From contig JAFTVY010000051.1 of NCBI GenBank assembly GCA_017465545.1, forward strand, positions 1 to 64,000: a stretch of DNA of 64,000 nt, written 5' to 3'. The stretch is from Ruminiclostridium sp. (GTDB taxonomy: Bacteria > Bacillota > Clostridia > Oscillospirales > Ruminococcaceae). A program made the translations under genes and the position numbers. Under the pieces are notes generated by a model. The model was not told the DNA's origin, did not search any database, and saw only the letters and a program-made list of their open reading frames with translations. Shown piece by piece: positions 1 to 7,704 of this stretch (positions are counted from its first letter, which is position 1; every line of letters begins with the position of its first letter).

Positions 1-51
1 GATGATATTCTTCTTTCCTTCGCTCATTGGTTCTCTTTTTCGTCTTCCCAT
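1..51 (-). CDS. IS256-family (mutator) transposase, N-terminal fragment at window edge
   Basis: Only the first 17 codons lie inside the window; the gene runs off the left edge on the minus strand. The peptide MGRRKREPMSEGKKNII looks like the start of IS256/mutator-type transposases, which catalyse DDE cut-and-paste or copy-out transposition. The ATG (complement of 49-51) has an AGGAGG Shine-Dalgarno at 62-67, ten bases upstream. Family assignment rests on a short N-terminus from memory of the family, so it is moderately secure. The neighbouring ATPase is broken exactly where this element begins, which supports the insertion-sequence reading. Confidence 0.6.
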   Translation of the reverse strand, partial: MGRRKREPMSEGKKNII

Positions 52-128
52 AATAAATCAGCCTCCTATGATATTTCTATTCTACCACAGTTGACTGATT
101 TTTTACAGACTTTTTTTCATAGGCTCTG
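1..128 (-). mobile_element. Terminal part of an IS256-like insertion sequence
   Basis: The element occupies the left edge and continues outside the window. Its right boundary is inferred at about 126-129, because the ATPase reading frame is normal up to its conserved S-T-Y-L-T residues and then runs into unrelated A/T-rich sequence holding a stop codon and the transposase leader. The other inverted repeat and any target-site duplication lie outside the window, so the exact end cannot be fixed here. Confidence 0.55.
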
Positions 129-522
129 TCAGATAGGTTGAAATCTCGCTCGACATCAGCTTTGAATTTGAGCCAGTAACGTAAATATCAACATCACAGC
201 CTTCAAGTAGGCTATTTACGACCTTTTCCCAGCCTTCAACCTCCTGAAGCTCATCGAGGAACAGGTAGCATCTACCCTTGTCCTGAATAGCAGTTTTCAG
301 GTCATTGTACATATCCTTTGCAGTAAAGCTCTCATCCATATCCATTTCGTTGTATCTGCGTTCGATGATATTTTCACTGCTGATTCCACGCTTTTTCAGT
401 TCCTCAGCCATCATTGCAAGAATAGTGGACTTACCGCAACGGCGGACACCTGCAAGAATTTTCACAAGTGGAGCGTCAATAAACGGCTTGATAGCTTCAA
501 TATAATCAGGTCTGATAATCAT
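103..522 (-). pseudogene. AAA+ ATPase (AAA_14/DUF4143 type), truncated by IS insertion
   Basis: Residues 1-130 are a recognisable N-terminal AAA+ domain: Walker A GVRRCGKST at 25-33, Walker B YLFLDE at 86-91, and a sensor-like VTGSN motif near 115-119. Family members are about 400-440 residues and end in a DUF4143 winged-helix/nuclease-like domain; here the frame stops at residue 139. The last seven or so residues are read from the inserted element. The start is the ATG at 520-522, with GGAGG just upstream and a near-consensus promoter. The 3' half, if it survives, lies beyond the left edge on the far side of the IS. These ATPases are common as single accessory genes and their role is not settled. 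Confidence 0.75.
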
Positions 523-545
523 AGCAACACCTCCGATATACCATT

Positions 546-574
546 ATTATACCCAAAAAACTTCCGATAGTCAA
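546..574 (-). promoter_or_regulatory. Promoter of the truncated ATPase gene
   Basis: On the minus strand TTGACT (569-574) and TATAAT (546-551) are separated by 17 bases. It would now drive transcription through the broken gene into the same-strand insertion sequence. Confidence 0.8.
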
Positions 575-629
575 GAAGTTTTTACTTGTATAACCGAAAA
601 ACTTTAGGATTTGGTATAGTTTTTCGGTT
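556..629. promoter_or_regulatory. Array of alternating AAAAACTT half-sites over the ATPase promoter
   Basis: AAAAACTT occurs forward at 556-563, inverted at 576-583, forward at 597-604, and inverted with one mismatch at 617-624. Starts are spaced 20, 21 and 20 bases apart, about two helical turns. The last two copies sit in a 12-bp inverted repeat (592-603 with 618-629). The first pair brackets the -35 hexamer. This looks like an operator array for a dimeric repressor; which protein binds it is unknown. Confidence 0.45.
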
Positions 630-640
630 TAGATGCAGAA

Positions 641-680
641 AACCGTCCTCTATTTTATGAGTTGGGACGGTTTTTGTGTT
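641..680 (+). terminator. Orphan intrinsic terminator-like hairpin
   Basis: An 8-bp stem (AACCGTCC 641-648 with GGACGGTT 665-672) is followed by a T-rich run. No gene on either strand obviously ends here, so it may be a relic of a lost gene. Confidence 0.45.
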
Positions 681-778
681 TTATGGGATTTAGTTTCTGC
701 CAGCAGGCTGGAATGTTATACTATACACAGGCTGCTCTCAAGTAATTTAATTTCAACAATTTAATTACGGTATAAATT

Positions 779-830
779 CCGCCCTTCTCATCAGCGCTAA
801 AGCGTGAAACGGGAAGGGCGGGTTTGTTTT
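779..830 (+). terminator. Orphan intrinsic terminator before the hydrolase promoter
   Basis: CCGCCCTTC (779-787) pairs with GAAGGGCGG (813-821), followed by a T-rich tract. It insulates the downstream promoter. No protein-coding gene is seen between 631 and 779, so any transcript ending here would be a short RNA. The 523-887 gap otherwise holds only the promoter and operator elements listed. Confidence 0.6.
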
Positions 831-832
831 TG

Positions 833-861
833 TTGACATCTCGCCTTGCAAATGCTATAAT
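833..861 (+). promoter_or_regulatory. Consensus promoter of the alpha/beta hydrolase
   Basis: TTGACA (833-838), a 17-base spacer, then TATAAT (856-861). Both hexamers are perfect matches to the sigma-A consensus. Confidence 0.9.
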
Positions 862-887
862 TAAAAAAACACCTCAGGAGGCCTACT

Positions 888-1784
888 ATGGAACAATTTA
901 CCCTCAGAGCAACAGACAACGTGCAGCTTCACGTCCGTGTCTATGATGCCCCTTCCTGCAAGGGCGTAGTTCAGCTTATACACGGAATGGAGGAGCATCA
1001 GGCACGCTACGAAGATTTTGCCACGTTCCTTAACGAAAGAGGCTACAGCGTTGTAAGCTCCGATATGAGAGGCCACGGTGAGGCGGCTGAAAAGCTTGGC
1101 TGGTTCAAGGAAAAGGACGGCTACAGAGCGCTTGTTGACGATCAGAAAACTATACGGAATTATATTTCGGAGCGTTACGGAGACCTGCCCGTCTACCTTA
1201 TGGCACATTCTATGGGAACGATAGTTTCCCGCGTACTGCTGCAGACAGATTCGGGGATGTACAAAAAGGTAGCCTTATCGGGTGCGCCCAATTATCAGGC
1301 GGCAACCCCCGGCGGTCTTGTGCTTGCAAACGTAATCGGTCTTTTCCGTGGCGGTGAATATAAATCCCCGCTTCTTGAAAATATCAGCCTGAAGGCATTC
1401 AATAAAGGCTTTGAAAATCCGAGAACAGAATTCGACTGGCTTTCCACCAATGAAGCGGCGGTTGATAAATATCTTGCCGATCCCTATTGTGGCAAGGGCT
1501 TTACTTGTTCAGCCTATAAGGATCTGTACAGACTTCTCCTTCTTATGCATAAGGCTAAGGAGTATAAGAACGTGAACAAGGACTTGCCCATAGCCTTCTT
1601 TTCAGGCGCTCAGGACGTATGCACAGGCGGTGAAAAAGGCCTGCAGGATTCTGTCAGCGTGCTGGAAAAGGCAGGCTTTACAGCTGTCAGCCGCAAGGAA
1701 TATCAGGGAATGAGCCACGAAATACTTGGTGAAAAGGATAATATCAGAGTTTATACCGATATCGCAGAATATTTTGACTTGTAA
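888..1784 (+). CDS. Alpha/beta hydrolase, monoacylglycerol-lipase-like
   Basis: A cytoplasmic serine hydrolase of the Hydrolase_4/PldB group, which hydrolyses mono- or lysophospho-acylglycerols and related esters; the substrate here is unknown. The nucleophile elbow is AHSMG with Ser108, the oxyanion-hole strand is LIHGMEEH near 30-37, the acid is probably the Asp in SGAQDVC, and the histidine is in GMSHEIL near the C-terminus. No signal peptide or membrane segment is seen. Length (298 aa) is normal. The ATG at 888 follows AGGAGG at 876-881. It is monocistronic, between its own promoter and a terminator at 1796-1824. Confidence 0.85.
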   Translation: MEQFTLRATDNVQLHVRVYDAPSCKGVVQLIHGMEEHQARYEDFATFLNERGYSVVSSDMRGHGEAAEKLGWFKEKDGYRALVDDQKTIRNYISERYGDLPVYLMAHSMGTIVSRVLLQTDSGMYKKVALSGAPNYQAATPGGLVLANVIGLFRGGEYKSPLLENISLKAFNKGFENPRTEFDWLSTNEAAVDKYLADPYCGKGFTCSAYKDLYRLLLLMHKAKEYKNVNKDLPIAFFSGAQDVCTGGEKGLQDSVSVLEKAGFTAVSRKEYQGMSHEILGEKDNIRVYTDIAEYFDL

Positions 1785-1795
1785 AACCAAAAATT

Positions 1796-1828
1796 GCCCG
1801 ATTGTTTTTCTATGACAATCGGGCTTTT
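1796..1828. terminator. Bidirectional terminator between convergent genes
   Basis: GCCCGATTGT (1796-1805) pairs with ACAATCGGGC (1815-1824), a 10-bp stem with a 9-base loop. T runs follow on both strands, so it serves the hydrolase (+) and the ComEC-like gene (-). Confidence 0.85.
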
Positions 1829-1843
1829 AAACTCCTGTTAAAA

Positions 1844-3157
1844 TTACGGATTACATCGCTTGCAGGGCTTATATCCCTCTGCAATCGCCTTGTTGTAATC
1901 GGTTGTGAATGCCTTGTTATGCTCCTTCATACTGTCAACGGAGGAACAGCTCATATAGTGTATCTTTTTTGTATTGGTATTGAGAACGTAGGTTACTGTG
2001 TTGTCGGCAGGTGGTGGCGCATTGGTCTGTACCGTAGTGGTAGTGGTAACGGGCGGAGCGTATTCCGAAGGATTTACGTTTACGGAAATATTTTCACCGT
2101 CGGAGGTAAATACTATTGTTCCTTGCAGATCGGTTCTATAAACGTTTATATTGCGCTCGTAAAGTCGTTCCAGCACGTTTTCCGTCGGATGTCCGTAGGA
2201 ATTGTACAATCCACAGCTTATAACGGCGTAGGTAGGCTCGACCTTTTTCAGGAAGTTTTGAGAGGATGAACTATCCGAACCGTGATGTCCCACCTTCAGA
2301 ACGTCACATTTTATATTTGTCCAGATTCCGTCCTCCTCGCTTTTTTCAGCGTCACCCGTGAACAGAAATCTGTTATTGCCGTAAGTCAGCTTTATTACAA
2401 CCGAATTGTTGTTCATCTCTTCGTAATCGGTAGTCTTCGGTGCAACCACCTCGATAAGCAGATTTTCTACGTTTAGTATCACGTCGCCTGCTGTAACGTT
2501 ATATGCATAAGCGCCGCTGTTGTTCACGGCTCTCATCATATTATCGTAAGCGTCGGAATCGGTCTCTACCGCATTCAGATAAAAGTTTCTGATATTAAAG
2601 GTATTGATAACGTCCGCAAGTCCACCTATATGATCGCTGTGAGGATGCGAAGCCACAACGTAATCTATGGTATCATAGCCTTGTGAGAATACGTAGGTTG
2701 CTACCTTGTCGCCCTCACTACTTTCGCCTGCGTCAATAAGCATCGCTTCGCCATTCGGTAGCTCGATGAATATACTGTCGCCCTGACCTACGTCGATAAA
2801 ATGAACGATAAGATCGGAAAGCTCCACCTTTTCAGGCTCTGTCACAACAGAGGTTGTTGTGACAGCTTCTGTTGTCGTGGTAATGGTGGTAGCAGTATCG
2901 CCGTCGCTTGTGCTGTCAGGCACTGTAGTGCTGTCAGATGTATTGCCTGTCCCGGCAGGTGTCGGCAAAGTAACAGACGGAGCTTCCTCGGTGACTGAGG
3001 TAACAGCGTCGGGCTTTTTAACCGTTGTGGTGCTGACCGTCTGCGGATTTTCCTTATAACCCGTATCGGGCATTTTGTCACGGTTTGCTCCGATGAACAA
3101 TAAAACAAGCACAACCGCAATAACTATAGCTATAACAGGAAATTTTTTCTGATTCAT
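1844..3157 (-). CDS. Secreted or membrane-anchored ComEC-like metallo-beta-lactamase-fold hydrolase
   Basis: Residues 8-23 form an N-terminal hydrophobic anchor, followed by a Thr/Ser/Val-rich low-complexity stalk (about 35-110). A metallo-beta-lactamase domain then begins at FIDVGQGDS (about 120-128) with the metal motif HPHSDH at 171-176. This is the extracytoplasmic Rec2-like nuclease/hydrolase module of ComEC without its channel. A second Thr/Pro linker leads to a 45-residue Cys-containing tail (YMSCSS...CKRCNP) that other secreted Firmicutes nuclease-like proteins carry. Activity is probably extracellular nucleic-acid or phosphoester hydrolysis, by family inference. It has its own promoter and is monocistronic. 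Confidence 0.8.
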   Translation of the reverse strand: MNQKKFPVIAIVIAVVLVLLFIGANRDKMPDTGYKENPQTVSTTTVKKPDAVTSVTEEAPSVTLPTPAGTGNTSDSTTVPDSTSDGDTATTITTTTEAVTTTSVVTEPEKVELSDLIVHFIDVGQGDSIFIELPNGEAMLIDAGESSEGDKVATYVFSQGYDTIDYVVASHPHSDHIGGLADVINTFNIRNFYLNAVETDSDAYDNMMRAVNNSGAYAYNVTAGDVILNVENLLIEVVAPKTTDYEEMNNNSVVIKLTYGNNRFLFTGDAEKSEEDGIWTNIKCDVLKVGHHGSDSSSSQNFLKKVEPTYAVISCGLYNSYGHPTENVLERLYERNINVYRTDLQGTIVFTSDGENISVNVNPSEYAPPVTTTTTVQTNAPPPADNTVTYVLNTNTKKIHYMSCSSVDSMKEHNKAFTTDYNKAIAEGYKPCKRCNP

Positions 3158-3249
3158 AGAATTACCTCCCCTTCATCTGTCCTGATTATATCAGAATCGC
3201 TGTGTCATTTTCAGGACTGTGGTTATAGCCTTTGTTCTCTGTTAAATAT

Positions 3250-3278
3250 ATTGTATCATAAACGTTCTGAAATTTCAA
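3250..3278 (-). promoter_or_regulatory. Promoter of the ComEC-like gene
   Basis: Minus-strand TTGAAA (273-278 of the 3000s, i.e. 3273-3278), 17 bases, then TACAAT (3250-3255). The transcript would start near 3243, giving a leader of about 85 bases. Confidence 0.6.
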
Positions 3279-3387
3279 CTTTAAATCTGATAACCATTCC
3301 TGTTTTGTGACGAAGTCACGGATTTTTACAGACAAATAATATATAATAGTATCATAAATTAATGGGAATAAAAGAAAAATTTTCTTC

Positions 3388-3416
3388 TTTACAATTTCTT
3401 TTAAAAGGAGTATAAT
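3388..3416 (+). promoter_or_regulatory. Promoter of the flavodiiron fusion gene
   Basis: TTTACA (3388-3393), 17 bases, then TATAAT (3411-3416), and AGGAGG at 3435-3440 before the ATG. A small hairpin GTGAC-GAA-GTCAC at 3307-3319 lies upstream. Confidence 0.8.
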
Positions 3417-3448
3417 ATACTTAATATAACAATCAGGAGGACAGTTTT

Positions 3449-5239
3449 ATGAACGTAACGAAGGATATAATCTACGTAGGCGTAAACGACCATAATATCG
3501 ATCTTTTCGAGGGACAGTACGTTGTACCGAATGGCATGGCATATAATTCCTACGTGATAATGGATGAAAAGGTTGCGGTAATGGATACCGTTGACGCAAA
3601 CTTCACCCATCAGTGGCTGGATAACATAAGAAATGCACTTTCAGGCAGACAGCCTGATTATCTGATAGTACAACATATGGAGCCTGACCACTCCGCAAAT
3701 ATTATGAATTTTATAAAGACCTATCCCACAGCAAAGATAGTATCTTCTGCCAAGGCGTTTGCTATGATGAAGCAGTTCTTCGGTACGGATTTTGCTGATG
3801 ACAGAATCGTAGTGGGAGAAGGTGACACGCTTTCCCTCGGTGAGCATACTCTTACCTTTGTAACAGCTCCCATGGTGCATTGGCCTGAGGTTATCGTTAC
3901 CTATGACAGCAAGGACAAGGTGCTGTTTTCCGCTGACGGCTTCGGTAAATTCGGAGCGCTGGACGTGGAGGAGGACTGGGCTTGCGAGGCAAGACGCTAT
4001 TATATCGGCATCGTAGGTAAATACGGTGCACAGGTACAGGCTCTGCTCAAAAAGGCGGCAGGACTGGATATTGAAATAATCTGCCCTCTGCACGGCCCCG
4101 TGCTGAAAGAAAATCTCGGATACTATATAAACCTCTATAACACCTGGTCAAGCTACGGTGTTGAAACAGAAGGTATTGTAATTGCCTATACGTCGGTTTA
4201 CGGCAATACCAAAAAGGCGGTAATGCAGCTTGCTGAAAAGCTGAAGTCAAAGGGTTGCCCCAAGGTAGTGGTAAACGATCTTGCAAGATGTGATATGGCA
4301 GAGGCTGTAGAGGATGCCTTCCGCTACGGAAAGCTGGTACTTGCCACAACTACCTACAATGCGGAAATATTCCCCTTTATGCATCAGTTTATCACACACC
4401 TGACCGAGCGCAATTTCCAGAACAGAACGGTAGCTTTTATTGAAAACGGTAGCTGGGCGCCTCTTGCGGCAAAGGTTATGAAGGGAATGCTGGAAAAGAG
4501 CAAGAATATCAGATACTGCGATACCACGGTAAGAATCCTTTCCGCTCTTAACGATGAAAGCTCCGCACAGCTTGAAAGCCTTGCCAACGAGCTTTGCAAG
4601 GACTACCTTGCCCAGAGAAGTGATACGGCTGATAAGAACGATCTGTCCGCTCTTACAAATATCGGCTACGGACTTTACGTAGTAACCTCAAATGACGGCG
4701 AAAAGGATAACGGACTTATCGTAAATACCGTAACTCAGCTTACCGACTCTCCCAACAGAGTAGCGGTAACCATAAACAAGTTGAACTATTCTCACCATAT
4801 TATAAGCCAGACAAAGAAGATGAACGTAAACTGCCTTTCTACCAGCGCACCCTTTGCGGTATTCGAGAAATTCGGATTTACCAGTGGCAGAAATACCGAC
4901 AAGTTTGCAGACTGTGAGCCTTTACGCTCCGATAACGGTCTTGTGTTCCTGCCAAGGCATATCAATTCCTTTATGTCGCTGTCGGTAGTACAGTACGTAG
5001 ACCTTGATACCCACGGAATGTTCATCTGCGAAATTACAGAAGCGAGAGTGATAAACTCCGAGCCTTCAATGACTTATGCATATTATCACGAAAACGTAAA
5101 GCCCAAGCCTCAGACGGAAGGTAAGAAGGGTTACGTGTGCAAGATATGCGGCTACGTTCACGAGGGTGACGAATTACCTGATGATTTCATCTGCCCGTTA
5201 TGCAAGCACGGTGTAGCGGATTTTGAGCCTATACAGTAA
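3449..5239 (+). CDS. fprA: Flavodiiron protein fused to flavin reductase and rubredoxin domains
   Basis: A cytoplasmic O2 (and/or NO) reductase that protects anaerobes by reducing O2 to water. The diiron metallo-beta-lactamase domain (about 1-235) shows H76, E78, D80, H81, H144 and D163 with family spacing, plus H215 in PLHGP. A flavodoxin domain follows (about 237-385, with AYTSVYGNTKK). Next is an FMN-binding flavin-reductase domain (about 405-545). A C-terminal rubredoxin (about 553-596) has paired CKICG and CPLCK knuckles. The fusion puts NAD(P)H oxidation, rubredoxin and the diiron site in one chain of 596 residues, where many clostridia use separate proteins. It is monocistronic with a strong promoter. 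Confidence 0.92.
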   Translation: MNVTKDIIYVGVNDHNIDLFEGQYVVPNGMAYNSYVIMDEKVAVMDTVDANFTHQWLDNIRNALSGRQPDYLIVQHMEPDHSANIMNFIKTYPTAKIVSSAKAFAMMKQFFGTDFADDRIVVGEGDTLSLGEHTLTFVTAPMVHWPEVIVTYDSKDKVLFSADGFGKFGALDVEEDWACEARRYYIGIVGKYGAQVQALLKKAAGLDIEIICPLHGPVLKENLGYYINLYNTWSSYGVETEGIVIAYTSVYGNTKKAVMQLAEKLKSKGCPKVVVNDLARCDMAEAVEDAFRYGKLVLATTTYNAEIFPFMHQFITHLTERNFQNRTVAFIENGSWAPLAAKVMKGMLEKSKNIRYCDTTVRILSALNDESSAQLESLANELCKDYLAQRSDTADKNDLSALTNIGYGLYVVTSNDGEKDNGLIVNTVTQLTDSPNRVAVTINKLNYSHHIISQTKKMNVNCLSTSAPFAVFEKFGFTSGRNTDKFADCEPLRSDNGLVFLPRHINSFMSLSVVQYVDLDTHGMFICEITEARVINSEPSMTYAYYHENVKPKPQTEGKKGYVCKICGYVHEGDELPDDFICPLCKHGVADFEPIQ

Positions 5240-5255
5240 TATAACGTTAAGCAAA

Positions 5256-5290
5256 ATCCCCGATTGATCTGATTCAATCGGGGATTAAAA
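5256..5290. terminator. Bidirectional terminator between convergent genes
   Basis: ATCCCCGATTGA (5256-5267) pairs with TCAATCGGGGAT (5274-5285), a 12-bp stem with a 6-base loop. A/T-rich tails lie on both sides. Confidence 0.85.
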
Positions 5291-5291
5291 A

Positions 5292-6047
5292 TTATTTCTT
5301 TTTCTTCATATTAGCGACAGTCTCAAGATATCTTTCATACTTGTCGCAGATGGTGTTTGCATCGCCAAAGGCGATCTGTTTGCCCTTGTCAAGCCATAAT
5401 ACCTTATTGCACAGCTTTCTTATCTGCGGGATGGAATGAGAAACGAAAAGCGTACAGCAGCCGTTCTTGATTATTTCCATCATAGTGTTTTCGCTCTTTC
5501 TTTTAAAAGCGCCGTCACCTACCGATAATACCTCGTCAAGTATCAGTATATCAGGCTCGACAAGACAAGAAATTGCAAAAGCAAGACGGGACTTCATACC
5601 GCTTGATAACTGCTTGTATGCTCTGTCCTCGTATTCCTCAAGCTCGGAATATTCCAGTATTTCGGGATATTTCTTGTTTATGAATTCCTTGGTGTAGCCA
5701 AGCATTGCACCTCTGAGGTAGATATTTTCCTTGATGGTCAGATCTCCGTCAAAGCCCGAACCCAGCTCAAGCAATGCGGCAACCTTTCCGTTTACCTTTA
5801 CGCTACCCTTTACAGGATGCATTATACCGGTGATAACCTTTAAAAGCGTGGATTTACCTGCACCGTTTGTACCGATAATTCCCAGCAGATCACCGTTTTC
5901 AAGCGAAAATGAGACGTTATCAAGAGCCACAAACTGAGTAGTTTTGAGGTTCTTTTTTATTTTTCTGACGACAAATTCCTTCAGACCTATCTGCCTGAAA
6001 TCACCGGTCTTATATACAACCGTTATGTTTTTTACATCTATAACCAT
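5292..6047 (-). CDS. Polysaccharide/teichoic-acid ABC exporter, ATP-binding subunit
   Basis: This is the ATPase of a Wzt/TagH-like ABC-2 exporter that moves lipid-linked surface polysaccharide across the membrane. Walker A is GTNGAGKST near residue 56, the signature is LSSGMKSRL, Walker B is ILILDEVLSVGD, and the switch histidine is in FVSHS. At 251 aa it lacks the C-terminal carbohydrate-binding extension of some Wzt proteins. A GAGGA site precedes the ATG. It lies 26 bases after the permease gene (same strand) and the two surely form one transporter. The glycosyltransferases next to it are the likely makers of the cargo. Confidence 0.88.
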   Translation of the reverse strand: MVIDVKNITVVYKTGDFRQIGLKEFVVRKIKKNLKTTQFVALDNVSFSLENGDLLGIIGTNGAGKSTLLKVITGIMHPVKGSVKVNGKVAALLELGSGFDGDLTIKENIYLRGAMLGYTKEFINKKYPEILEYSELEEYEDRAYKQLSSGMKSRLAFAISCLVEPDILILDEVLSVGDGAFKRKSENTMMEIIKNGCCTLFVSHSIPQIRKLCNKVLWLDKGKQIAFGDANTICDKYERYLETVANMKKKK

Positions 6048-6073
6048 TGATTATTCCTCAAATATCTGACGTA

Positions 6074-7531
6074 TTAATAGTAGTAGACAAACTTCTTTTC
6101 TGTTTTCTTATGGAATAAATAGCCTATAATCAGAGCCGCCGCCGCAAAGCCGAAGCAAACCAGATGAGACGTAAGATTCGGGATAGTGGAATCTATAACA
6201 AGCTGTCTCATATATGCGATATATCTGTATATAGGATTGATTGCAAATACGAACTGGATATTTTCGGGTAAGGAGTCTGCATAGTAGAAAATAGCAGACA
6301 TATAGATGAGCAGTCTTGTTGCTATGGAATAAAGATACTGGGTATCTCTGAAGAATACGAAAAGAGAAGACAGGATATAGCTGATACCGAGGTTGAAAAT
6401 TATCATACACAGTATCGGATATATCATAAGGAAGAGATGCGGTCCGAAGCTTACTCCGGTAAATACCATGAAAATAAAATAAACGAGAAGCGTCAGGAAG
6501 AAGTTGAAGGTACCTGCAACGTTTGACGATAAAAGGAATATCGATTTAGGTACGTTTATTTTCGACAGAACGCTTGCGTTGGAATACATGGCAAACATAC
6601 CGGTAGTTGTCGTATCGCTGAAGAAGTGGAACATAAGGTTACCTGTAAGCAGGTATATTACGAAATTGGAGTCGCCTCTTCTGAATAACGAACCGAATAC
6701 GAAAAGCTGGATAAGGAAGGTAAGGAAGGGAGAAACTACACTCCACAGCATACCAAGAACGGTTCTCTTGTACTTTTTCTTGAAATCTCTTTTTACAAGC
6801 TCTTCAAATAAGAATCTGTACTGGGAAACCTTTTCGGAGATCGACGAAAAAGGATTTGTATTTATTCTGACGCTTGCCTTTTCCTTTTTAGACTTCTTTT
6901 CAGCGTCCTCTATATCACCGAAAATGGTAGCAGGTCTTTTTTCCTCTTCGGCTGTTTTTCTGACAGCAGGCTTTATCTGCTTTTCGGGTGCGGGAGCTTC
7001 CGCTTTTTTTATCTGCTTTTCAGCCTTTTCGGTAGCAGGAGCTTCCGTCTTTCTGACTGGTTCTTCTGTCTCAGGCTTCTGAACCTTTGAAGGCTTGTCC
7101 TCAGCCTTTACGGGTGTAGCCTTTTCGGTTTTCTGAACAGGCTTTGCCGTGTCCTTGTCGGCAGGTTTTACCGCTTTTTCTGTAGCAGGCTTTATCGCTT
7201 TTTCTGTAGCGGGCTTTACCGCCTTTTCGGGAGTGGGTGCGGCACTGCTCTGCGCCTTCATATTTTCTTTACGCTGAGCCTCTATTTTTCTCAGCTGTTC
7301 CATAGAGAAAAGCGGCTCGGTGGGTTTATATTCGTCGTAGTCGTCATCGGCGGTAGCAGGCTTTTTTGCCTCTTCTGTCTTTTTTGAAGGGGTGCCGATG
7401 GAATTTAATATATCTGTAGTGCCTATGCTTTTAGGAGTATTCTTTTTGGGCGTATCGTCGACGGGTGCAGGCTTTTTACGACTGCCGTCACGAAATTCCG
7501 CTAAAATGTCATCTACGTTGAATTCGCTCAT
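6074..7531 (-). CDS. Polysaccharide ABC exporter permease with a long Lys/Pro/Ala-rich N-terminal extension
   Basis: The C-terminal 260 residues (from about 225) are an ABC-2 type permease of the Wzm/TagG kind, with about six membrane segments and a typical KRDFKKKYKRTVLGMLWSV entry. The first 220 or so residues are a charged, low-complexity cytoplasmic region. It includes near-repeats of KPATEKA at about 104-125 and a stretch rich in Lys, Glu, Pro and Ala. Typical permeases of this family are about 260-270 residues, so the extension nearly doubles the protein. The start has AAGGAG upstream and a promoter at 7603-7631. The extension may anchor biosynthetic enzymes or the wall-synthesis machinery; that is inference. 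Confidence 0.85.
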   Translation of the reverse strand: MSEFNVDDILAEFRDGSRKKPAPVDDTPKKNTPKSIGTTDILNSIGTPSKKTEEAKKPATADDDYDEYKPTEPLFSMEQLRKIEAQRKENMKAQSSAAPTPEKAVKPATEKAIKPATEKAVKPADKDTAKPVQKTEKATPVKAEDKPSKVQKPETEEPVRKTEAPATEKAEKQIKKAEAPAPEKQIKPAVRKTAEEEKRPATIFGDIEDAEKKSKKEKASVRINTNPFSSISEKVSQYRFLFEELVKRDFKKKYKRTVLGMLWSVVSPFLTFLIQLFVFGSLFRRGDSNFVIYLLTGNLMFHFFSDTTTTGMFAMYSNASVLSKINVPKSIFLLSSNVAGTFNFFLTLLVYFIFMVFTGVSFGPHLFLMIYPILCMIIFNLGISYILSSLFVFFRDTQYLYSIATRLLIYMSAIFYYADSLPENIQFVFAINPIYRYIAYMRQLVIDSTIPNLTSHLVCFGFAAAALIIGYLFHKKTEKKFVYYY

Positions 7532-7602
7532 TTTTTCTCCTTTCCTGCAAATATCTATATAAACTTAATCTGACTTGTTTTGCTGAAAAAATACCACATA
7601 AT

Positions 7603-7631
7603 ATTATACCACAAGAAAATACCCTTTTCAA
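7603..7631 (-). promoter_or_regulatory. Promoter of the ABC exporter operon
   Basis: Minus-strand TTGAAA (7626-7631), 17 bases, then TATAAT (7603-7608), separating the exporter genes from the upstream glycosyltransferase unit. A weak bulged GC hairpin followed by T residues at about 7646-7672 (minus) may end the upstream unit. Confidence 0.8.
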
Positions 7632-7704
7632 TGATACTTATTCACAAAAAAACCGACATTTTATGCGGGTTTATATACTCTTTTAGTCAAAACCGACTAC
7701 TGCA

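Noticed and set aside
861..1208. Open frame of 115 codons on the minus strand inside the hydrolase gene
   Set aside because: It is antisense to a well-supported alpha/beta hydrolase, has no ribosome site and no recognisable motif.
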